Origin: Oscillospiraceae bacterium
GTDB lineage: Bacteria > Bacillota > Clostridia > Oscillospirales > Ruminococcaceae
Direction of reading: 5' to 3'
Assembly (NCBI GenBank): GCA_900768705.1
Contig: CAAGEB010000167.1
Span: 1 to 27,532, forward strand
Length of the DNA: 27,532 nucleotides
Notes under the pieces: model-generated
Told to the model about the DNA's origin: nothing
What the model saw: only the letters and a program-made list of their open reading frames with translations
The model's database searches: none
Translations under genes and position numbers: made by a program
Shown: positions 21,782 through 27,532 of the stretch, piece by piece
Layout: each line of letters begins with the position of its first letter
How positions within the stretch are numbered: the first letter of the stretch is position 1

Positions 21782-23587
21782 ATGAGCGCAATCTTGGCGA
21801 TGATTTCGGAGGCTAGTGCGGTGTTGACTCCGGATCAGATGGCTGCAACGCAGGCAGTTGTCGATGAGACAATGTACAGCGGCAGCGATGTAAACGGTAT
21901 ATGGTACCTGATAGGTGCCGCATGGGTATTCTTTATGCAGTGCGGCTTTGCAATGGTGGAAACCGGTATGACGAGAGCAAAGAACGCCGGCAACATCATT
22001 ATGAAAAACCTGATGGACTTCTGCATTGGTACTGTGGTATTCATCCTTATCGGTTTTGGTCTTATGCTTGGCGAGGACGCACTTTTTGGTCTGGTGGGCA
22101 TTCCGACGATGGATATTCTCGGAAGCTTTACGGACTTCAACAGATGTGCAGAGTTCGTATTCAACCTTGTTTTCTGTGCGACTGCAGCAACAATAGTTTC
22201 CGGCGCAATGGCAGAGCGTACAAAGTTTATCAGTTATTGTATTTATTCCGGCGTTATCAGCGCAATTATCTACCCGATTGAAGCTCACTGGGTATGGGGC
22301 GGCGGCTGGCTCGCACAGCTCGGCTTCGTTGATTTCGCAGGTTCTGCAGCAATTCACATGGCCGGCGGTATGTGCGCACTTATCGGCGCAAAGATGGTTG
22401 GTCCTCGTATCGGCAAGTTCGACAAGGACGGCAAGCCGAAAGCAATTCTTGGTCACTCCATGACCCTCGGCGCACTGGGCGTATTCATTCTCTGGTTCGG
22501 CTGGTACGGATTTAACGGCGCAGCTGCTTCCAACACTCAGTATCTGGCAAATATCTTCCTTACCACTACGGTTGCTCCCGCTGTTGCAACCTGCACAACA
22601 ATGGTTTATACATGGCTCAGACACGGCAAACCCGATGTTTCAATGTGCCTTAACGGTGCACTGGCAGGTCTGGTTGCGGTAACTGCTCCCTGTGCAGACT
22701 GCGATTGCCTCGGCGCTATCATTATCGGCTTTGTATCCGGCTTCCTGGTTTGCTTCGGCGTATGGCTTCTCGATTACAAGCTCAAGATTGACGACCCTGT
22801 CGGAGCGGTTGCGGTTCACTTTATGAACGGTATCTGGGGTACTTTGGCAGTAGGCTTGTTCGCAACAGGCAACGGTCAGGACGGCATCACCGGTCTGTTC
22901 TACGGCGGCGGCTTCAATCAGCTTGGTATTCAGGCTCTGGGCGTTGTTTCGATACTCGCTTGGACAGGCGTGATCATTTCCATTACATTCCTTATCCTCA
23001 AGAAGACAATCGGTCTGCGTGTTTCCCGTCACGAGGAGGTTGTTGGTCTGGACGCAACAGAGCACGGACTTCCTTCCTCTTATGCGGACTTCGTTCCCGC
23101 AATGCAGGTTGAGACTACTTCTTCCGGCAAGGAAAAGGAAATCGATACTCTCGAAAAGGTTTCCGCAGAGAAGGCAGTTCCTGTTGTTACCAAGAAGGCT
23201 GCTCCTGCAAAGGGCGAAAACACCGAAGGTCAGAAGATGTCCAAGGTGGTTATCCTTACCAAGACAGAGCGGTTCGATGTACTTAAGACTGCAATGAGCA
23301 GCATCGGCATTACAGGTATGACAGTTACCAATGTAATGGGCTGCGGTATGCAGAAGGGCGCAACTGATTTCTATCGCGGCGTTCCGATTGAAACACACCT
23401 GCTTCCCAAGATCAAGATGGAGATTGTTGTATGCAAGGTTCCTGTTGAGACTGTTGTTGAAACTGCCCGCAAGGCACTTTACACAGGCAACATAGGCGAC
23501 GGCAAGATCTTCGTTTACGATGTTGAGGATGTGGTAAAGGTTCGTACCGGAGAGAGCGGTTACGACGCACTGCAGGATGTGGATTAA
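21782..23587 (+). CDS. amt: Ammonium transporter fused to a C-terminal PII (GlnK-like) domain
   Basis: 601 residues. Residues 1 to about 425 form an Amt channel with 11 predicted helices. The two pore histidines are in GSAAIHMAGGMC and VAVHFMNGIWG, and AMAERTKF and HWVWGGGWL are also typical. A charged linker (about 430-485, with KKAAPAKGENTEGQK) leads to a complete PII domain from residue 486. That domain has the T-loop GCGMQKGATDFYRG, the B-loop TGNIGDGKIFVYDV and the C-terminal RTGE. Free PII trimers plug Amt channels when 2-oxoglutarate is low; here the regulator is tethered, one per channel monomer. The uridylylation site Tyr51 of enteric PII is replaced by Ile, while Tyr46 is kept. GGGAG lies nine bases before the ATG. 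Confidence 0.95.
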   Translation: MSAILAMISEASAVLTPDQMAATQAVVDETMYSGSDVNGIWYLIGAAWVFFMQCGFAMVETGMTRAKNAGNIIMKNLMDFCIGTVVFILIGFGLMLGEDALFGLVGIPTMDILGSFTDFNRCAEFVFNLVFCATAATIVSGAMAERTKFISYCIYSGVISAIIYPIEAHWVWGGGWLAQLGFVDFAGSAAIHMAGGMCALIGAKMVGPRIGKFDKDGKPKAILGHSMTLGALGVFILWFGWYGFNGAAASNTQYLANIFLTTTVAPAVATCTTMVYTWLRHGKPDVSMCLNGALAGLVAVTAPCADCDCLGAIIIGFVSGFLVCFGVWLLDYKLKIDDPVGAVAVHFMNGIWGTLAVGLFATGNGQDGITGLFYGGGFNQLGIQALGVVSILAWTGVIISITFLILKKTIGLRVSRHEEVVGLDATEHGLPSSYADFVPAMQVETTSSGKEKEIDTLEKVSAEKAVPVVTKKAAPAKGENTEGQKMSKVVILTKTERFDVLKTAMSSIGITGMTVTNVMGCGMQKGATDFYRGVPIETHLLPKIKMEIVVCKVPVETVVETARKALYTGNIGDGKIFVYDVEDVVKVRTGESGYDALQDVD

Positions 23588-23635
23588 CGGTAAATATCCT
23601 TCCTAAATAAAAATAATGGTGTAGAACAAAAGATT

Positions 23636-23664
23636 TCCCCCGCTGTGAAAGGCGGGGGATTTCG
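23636..23664 (+). terminator. Probable terminator after amt
   Basis: TCCCCCGC (23636-23643) pairs with GCGGGGGA (23652-23659), followed by a short T stretch. The T tail is weak. Confidence 0.65.
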
Positions 23665-23675
23665 GCTGTAGGGGT

Positions 23676-24086
23676 TTATCCGAGAAGGAGCTTTGCCGCC
23701 ATTGCTGCCATACAGTCAAACTCGCTTATTCCCTCTGCTATATTGACGGGAATTTCCAGCGGTTCGACAATACCGTTTAAGGTGTTAATGGCTCTGTTGA
23801 GTGAAACCGTGATTTTATCCTGACGGCGGGAGGTTACACACAGCGTGTTTTTTCCGCTTAAACCGCAGGTTATCAATTGTATTCCGCGGGGAACGAAGCC
23901 TTGGAAGCCGTCCCCGTCTGCGATTACGGCAAAGGCTTCCCGAAGGATTATTTCGGGCGGGTTTTCCCCGATAATCAGTATGGAATTTTTAGCATGTATT
24001 TCCAATGAACCGGAAGTGCAAATGAACTCTGTTTCGGGAAAGAAATCACATTTCGGCGCATTGCTTTTTCCCGGAATAATAATCAT
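23676..24086 (-). CDS. Unrecognised 136-aa protein
   Basis: 136 residues, no signal peptide and no clear membrane segment. It alternates short predicted strands (ICTSGSLEIHAKNSILIIGE; NTLCVTSRRQDKITVSLNRA) with a hydrophobic C-terminal end MAAMAAKLLLG, and looks like a compact beta-rich domain. A GAGGTGG site five to eight bases before the ATG and normal codon use support it as a real gene. It is convergent with amt. Upstream on the minus strand are TTGACA (24156-24151) and TATAAT (24130-24125), but they are 20 bp apart, so the promoter would be poor. I do not recognise the family. Confidence 0.65.
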   Translation of the reverse strand: MIIIPGKSNAPKCDFFPETEFICTSGSLEIHAKNSILIIGENPPEIILREAFAVIADGDGFQGFVPRGIQLITCGLSGKNTLCVTSRRQDKITVSLNRAINTLNGIVEPLEIPVNIAEGISEFDCMAAMAAKLLLG

Positions 24087-24205
24087 CGAACCACCTCTTT
24101 GTTATTTTGCCATAATCTTTGTGAATTATATGGGGAAGATAATGGAAAAATGTCAAACAGAAGCACTTGGTTTTTCGGTCAACGGAAATCCCGGGAAGTA
24201 ATCCC

Positions 24206-24254
24206 CGACGGTACATTGAAATATGGATTGCATTTCGACTGCATGGTAAATAAG
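24206..24254 (-). repeat. Dispersed repeat element, copy 5, partial
   Basis: It holds the body of the element (ATTGCATTTCGACTG and the end GGTAAATAAG) without the GCGGCTTGCCGC core. It is more diverged than the others, so it is probably older. Confidence 0.7.
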
Positions 24255-24267
24255 TATTTTCAAGCAT

Positions 24268-24313
24268 AAAAATAACCCCGAGGATTATATCAAAATCCGC
24301 AGGGTTATTTTTT
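24268..24313. terminator. Terminator of the SGNH-trxA operon
   Basis: An outer stem (24270-24278 with 24302-24310) and an inner stem GGATT/AATCC (24282-24286 with 24294-24298), with T runs on both strands. Confidence 0.88.
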
Positions 24314-24339
24314 CATACCTTGTTTTTAAGTCTCTTGGA

Positions 24340-24648
24340 TTATTTAAGCAGATTGAGAATCTGTCCTTTTGGAATTGCTCCCACCGATGTTTGTGCAAGC
24401 TTGCCGTTTTTGAAAACCAGCAGAGTGGGAATGCTCATAACGCCGAATTCCTCTGCCAGCTCCTGCTGCTCGTCCACATTAACTTTGCCTACTTTAAATT
24501 CCGGGTGTTCCTCGGCAATCTCGTCCACCAGCGGAGACATCATTTTACAGGGACCGCACCAATCCGCATAAAAATCCAGCAGAACGGTTTTGTCGCTTTT
24601 CAGTACCTCGCTGTCAAAATTTTCCTTGGTTATTGTATAAACAGCCAT
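24340..24648 (-). CDS. trxA: Thioredoxin
   Basis: 102 residues, full length. The redox motif WCGPC gives Cys31 and Cys34, VLLDFYADWCGPCKMMSP is the canonical core, and the cis-proline loop is MSIPTLLVFKNG. It reduces protein disulfides in the cytoplasm; there is no signal peptide. ATG at 24648 has AGGAG eight bases upstream; a GTG nine bases earlier touches that site and is unlikely. The ribosome site overlaps the last codons of the upstream SGNH gene, so the two are cotranscribed and probably translationally coupled. Confidence 0.96.
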   Translation of the reverse strand: MAVYTITKENFDSEVLKSDKTVLLDFYADWCGPCKMMSPLVDEIAEEHPEFKVGKVNVDEQQELAEEFGVMSIPTLLVFKNGKLAQTSVGAIPKGQILNLLK

Positions 24649-24653
24649 TTTAT

Positions 24654-25745
24654 TCACTCCTTTACACTGCTAGTATGCTCTGTCTGAGCAGAATTATTTT
24701 CATTCTCGTCCGCTGCCGGTTGTTTGTTTTCCGATTGTTCGGCTGCAGGCTGTACGCTTGTCGATTGTCCGGATGTGGATTGATTGGTTTTTTTCTGTTC
24801 CTTTTTAATCTGTTCCGTGATAACCTCCAGCGCAACATAGTATGCGTCCGGACCGAGATGAATTCCGTCTCCGCCGTTGAACTGCGGATTCATATTTCCG
24901 GAGCTGTTTTTCAGGGCGTCAGCAAAATTGACAAAGTGAACTCTATCTTTATATTCCTTGGAGATAAATTCCTTCATAGCACTGTTGAAGGAATTTATAC
25001 GATCGTTTGTGGTAAAGGTGTTTCCGGCAAGAATGGGTGTTATGGCGCAGACATAAACCTCCGCTTTTGATTTGTTCAGGGCTTTGTCGATAATTACCTT
25101 GTAATTGCTGCAATAGCTATCCTTGCTGCACATATTCATATCGTTCATTCCCATCCAGAAAAAAACATAATCCGGCTGAAAGGAACTCAGATAGGAATAA
25201 AAATCAATTCTCTTTCCGTTGCGGAGCATTGAAAAATCGGAAAAATTCCAAGTGGCGGTATTTCCCTTGGCAAACACATTATCGGAATTAATCACATTGT
25301 AGGCTTCAAAGCCCCTGCATATACTGTCTCCCACAAACAGTGAGCGGGAAGTGATTTTTATTGTTTCGTCGGAAAGCGTTTTGTTAATGTACACCGGTTC
25401 GTTGGGTTCGGTGATGACGGGGGTTTCGGGAATATCGGAAGAGGTAACGGAATCGGAACTCCCGGTTGATTCCGGAAGGTCTGAGCTTTCGGAGGCTTCC
25501 GAAGATTCCGATAAATCCGAAGAATCCGTGGAATTTATTGAATCCGAAGAATCATTCGTTACAGGGGATTTTGTTTCTTCCGAAACCGAAGAAACGGAGC
25601 TTTCGGATTTGCTGTCTTTCTCGATATCCACCAATGCTCCCGGATCCACAACATTGGATTCGCCGTTGTATTTGCACCCACTGCCCAGAAGAACCGAGCA
25701 GAGGGTGAGGATTGCAAAACCCGATTTGCAGATATTTTTTATCAT
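24654..25745 (-). CDS. Secreted SGNH/GDSL-family hydrolase, probable lipoprotein
   Basis: 363 residues. The signal peptide ends in LLGSGC (Cys24), a lipobox with an unusual Gly at -3. A Ser/Asp/Glu-rich linker (about 45-108) precedes the hydrolase domain. Catalytic motifs are FVGDSICRG (Ser141), WMGMNDMN (Asn201) and DGIHLG (Asp293, His296), the SGNH pattern of esterases and carbohydrate O-acetylesterases. A second Gln/Ser/Asn-rich tail (about 320-363) follows. It probably removes acyl or acetyl groups from cell-surface or dietary glycans; the substrate is unknown. The ATG is preceded only by a weak GAAAGAAG site. It is the first gene of an operon with trxA. Confidence 0.85.
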   Translation of the reverse strand: MIKNICKSGFAILTLCSVLLGSGCKYNGESNVVDPGALVDIEKDSKSESSVSSVSEETKSPVTNDSSDSINSTDSSDLSESSEASESSDLPESTGSSDSVTSSDIPETPVITEPNEPVYINKTLSDETIKITSRSLFVGDSICRGFEAYNVINSDNVFAKGNTATWNFSDFSMLRNGKRIDFYSYLSSFQPDYVFFWMGMNDMNMCSKDSYCSNYKVIIDKALNKSKAEVYVCAITPILAGNTFTTNDRINSFNSAMKEFISKEYKDRVHFVNFADALKNSSGNMNPQFNGGDGIHLGPDAYYVALEVITEQIKKEQKKTNQSTSGQSTSVQPAAEQSENKQPAADENENNSAQTEHTSSVKE

Positions 25746-25785
25746 AAAAGCAGCTTCTTTCTTTTTTCTTGTTTATATAGTGTAT

Positions 25786-25814
25786 ATTTTAGCATATTTC
25801 GACTTATATTGCAA
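25786..25814 (-). promoter_or_regulatory. Sigma-A-like promoter of the SGNH-trxA operon
   Basis: On the minus strand, TTGCAA (25814-25809), 17-bp spacer, TAAAAT (25791-25786), about 40 bp before the ATG. Confidence 0.65.
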
Positions 25815-25970
25815 GTACTTTTGCGTTAAATTTGCGGATATTTTTTTGGAAGTCAATAAGAAATAGCCGCTTTCGCAGACTTTTTTGTATTGCCGTCGGA
25901 CTGTATGTGTTTTGTGCATAATTTCGCATACGCCTTGGTATAAAAGCACGAATATTGGTCATTTCACCAC

Positions 25971-25999
25971 TTGATTAATAATGCCTTTTACTGTATAAT
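25971..25999 (+). promoter_or_regulatory. Sigma-A promoter of the MATE gene
   Basis: TTGATT (25971-25976), 17-bp spacer, TATAAT (25994-25999), about 45 bp before the ATG. Between this and the divergent promoter at 25786-25814 I see nothing recognisable. Confidence 0.75.
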
Positions 26000-26043
26000 A
26001 ACCTTTGGTTTCGGATTTGAAAGCTACGGAAAGGGTGAAAAAT

Positions 26044-27411
26044 ATGGGAAAGAGTTCGGTCAAAGACCTTACAAGCGGTTCGCCTATGAAGCTGATTATC
26101 GGCTTTATGCTGCCGCTGCTTCTCGGTATGCTGTTTCAGCAGTTCTACAATATGGTGGATACCGCTATTGTCGGGCAGTTTCTCGGAATTGACGCCCTTG
26201 CGGGAGTAGGTTCCACCGGTTCCGTGAATTTTCTTGTAATCGGGTTTGTTCTTGGCGTCTGCACAGGCTTTGCAATACCCGTGGCACAGCAGTTCGGCGC
26301 AAAGAATTACGATGTAATGCGCCGTTATGTTGGGAATACGGTGTGGCTGGCTCTGGCATTTGCGGCAGTGCTGACAACGGCGACCTGTCTTTTGTGTACG
26401 GATATACTTCGCTGGATGAATACTCCGGATAATGTTTTCAGACAGGCTTACGACTACATTTTTGCAATTTTTATGGGAATTCCCGCTACATTCCTGTATA
26501 ATATACTTTCCGGAATAATACGCTCGGTAGGAGATTCCCGAACTCCGCTTTATTTTCTGATACTTTCCAGCCTGCTGAATGTGGGTCTGGACATATTTAT
26601 GATAGTGGTACTGAATATGGGTACAGCGGGAGCGGGCTGGGCAACGGTCATTTCTCAGCTGGTTTCGGGAATTCTCTGTCTCATATATATGATAAAGCGT
26701 TTTGAAATACTACGGCTGAAAAGAGAAGATATGAAGCCCGATTTATACTGCATAGGCAGACTTTGCGGCGTGGGAATTCCCATGGGTCTTCAGTATTCCA
26801 TAACCGCAATAGGAACAATACTTATCCAGACTGCGGTGAACGGTCTTGGTTCGACCTATGTTGCCGCAGTTACCGCAGGCAGCAAGGTGAGCCAGTTTCT
26901 TTGCTGTCCTTTTGACGCTCTGGGAAGCACAATGGCGACCTTCGGCGGTCAGAACATTGGGGCGGGAAAGATAAGGCGCATAAAGAAAGGCTTGGGTGCT
27001 GCTTCAATTCTGGGAGTGGGGTATGCGGTAATCGGCTTTTTGATAATCCTGTTTGTGGGACAGAATATTTCAATGCTGTTTATCAACGATACCAACGGAG
27101 GAAATACCGATGAGATACTGTCGCTATCCCGGCAATTCCTTATTATGAACGGTGCATTCTTTATTCCGCTGGCGTTTGTGAATATCGTTCGTTTTCTTAT
27201 ACAGGGAATGGGCTTTTCGCATATTGCGGTATTTGCGGGGGTATTTGAAATGGCGGCGAGGGGCGTTGTGGCACTCTGTTTTGTACCTGTTTACGGATAT
27301 AATGCGGTATGCTTTGCAAATCCCGCCGCATGGATATTTGCGGATATTTTCCTTATTCCTTTGTTTTTCTACTGTTACAGAAATATGAAAATGAAGTTTG
27401 CGGAACTGTAA
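26044..27411 (+). CDS. MATE-family multidrug/cation exporter
   Basis: 455 residues with 12 predicted membrane helices in two related halves. The first half opens with MKLIIGFMLPLLLGMLFQQFYNMVDTAIVGQFLG, the signature of the NorM/DinF-type MATE family, and contains SGIIRSVGDSRTPL. The second half repeats the pattern (GVGIPMGLQYS; AFFIPLAFVNIVRFLIQGMG). Such proteins export drugs or metabolites using a sodium or proton gradient; the substrate cannot be read. The ATG at 26044 follows AAAGGG eight to ten bases upstream; an earlier in-frame ATG at 26005 lies only a few bases past the -10 and is unlikely. Single-gene unit with its own promoter. The dispersed repeat begins about 10 bp after the stop, and no standard terminator was seen in between. 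Confidence 0.93.
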   Translation: MGKSSVKDLTSGSPMKLIIGFMLPLLLGMLFQQFYNMVDTAIVGQFLGIDALAGVGSTGSVNFLVIGFVLGVCTGFAIPVAQQFGAKNYDVMRRYVGNTVWLALAFAAVLTTATCLLCTDILRWMNTPDNVFRQAYDYIFAIFMGIPATFLYNILSGIIRSVGDSRTPLYFLILSSLLNVGLDIFMIVVLNMGTAGAGWATVISQLVSGILCLIYMIKRFEILRLKREDMKPDLYCIGRLCGVGIPMGLQYSITAIGTILIQTAVNGLGSTYVAAVTAGSKVSQFLCCPFDALGSTMATFGGQNIGAGKIRRIKKGLGAASILGVGYAVIGFLIILFVGQNISMLFINDTNGGNTDEILSLSRQFLIMNGAFFIPLAFVNIVRFLIQGMGFSHIAVFAGVFEMAARGVVALCFVPVYGYNAVCFANPAAWIFADIFLIPLFFYCYRNMKMKFAEL

Positions 27412-27420
27412 AGTGATAAG

Positions 27421-27532
27421 TCTGTACAGACCGGAATTGGCTTTTCGGTCGGGTACCCCGACGGGGCGGCAAGCCGCTTTTTCCCAACGATACTTTGCAA
27501 TGTGGATTGCGTTTCGACTGTAAGGTAATAAG
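27421..27532 (-). repeat. Dispersed repeat element, copy 6, running off the window
   Basis: Reverse orientation. The tail (27421-27447) is followed by a palindrome GTCGGG-TAC-CCCGAC (27448-27462), the 25-bp core (27464-27488) and the body ending GTAAGGTAATAAG at the last base. Compared with copy 1, the palindrome between core and tail has been replaced by a different one. Confidence 0.88.

Noticed and set aside
24125..24156. Sigma-A promoter for the 136-aa gene
   Set aside because: Both hexamers are perfect, but the spacer is 20 bp, outside the normal 16-18 range.

Overview
The window looks like chromosome of a low-to-moderate G+C, spore-forming Firmicute, most likely in the Ruminococcus/Oscillospiraceae part of Clostridia. 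The evidence is a gerA-gerB-gerC germinant-receptor operon, the order dgt-dnaG-rpoD, strong AGGAG-type ribosome sites, sigma-A promoters with a strict 17-bp spacer, a Cys-type L31 protein, and an ammonium transporter fused to PII. Assignment below family level is inference.

Layout: 1-190, a two-copy palindromic repeat. 267-1334, a minus-strand toxin-antitoxin pair whose zeta-type toxin is split by a one-base frameshift. 1602-1812, tRNA-Ser(CGA). 1860-4474, a minus-strand redox operon (aldo/keto reductase, flavin-reductase-fold protein, iron-type alcohol dehydrogenase). 4598-5651, a leucine-rich-repeat lipoprotein. 5944-7281, a Rieske/FAD oxidoreductase. 7356-8206, an SCP2-like protein with a histone-H1-like tail. 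8321-8519, tRNA-Ser(GCT). 8540-9005, a repeat field. 9007-12316, the ger operon. 12350-13020, a second repeat field with a 33-bp palindromic array and a hexanucleotide microsatellite. 13120-16005, phosphohexomutase, ribosomal protein L31 and a YigZ-family protein. 16141-21171, dGTPase, primase and two tandem primary-type sigma factors. 21177-21341, a 54-aa membrane-like peptide. 21608-23587, an ammonium transporter-PII fusion behind a structured leader. 23676-25814, a protein of unknown function, thioredoxin and a secreted SGNH hydrolase lipoprotein. 26044-27411, a MATE exporter. The window ends inside another copy of a dispersed repeat.

Most genes are housekeeping or ordinary accessory functions. 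The unusual content is intergenic. Many short perfect palindromes, different in sequence but nearly all with a 3-nt centre, sit at equivalent positions in otherwise matching scaffolds: directly after the CCA end of both tRNA-Ser genes, and between the conserved parts of a dispersed element of about 70-115 bp. This looks like palindrome cassettes that are inserted or exchanged while the scaffold stays the same. I consider it the best candidate for an undescribed system here. Next come the 33-bp array at 12608-12841 and the amt leader, which resembles an ANTAR-type antitermination site.
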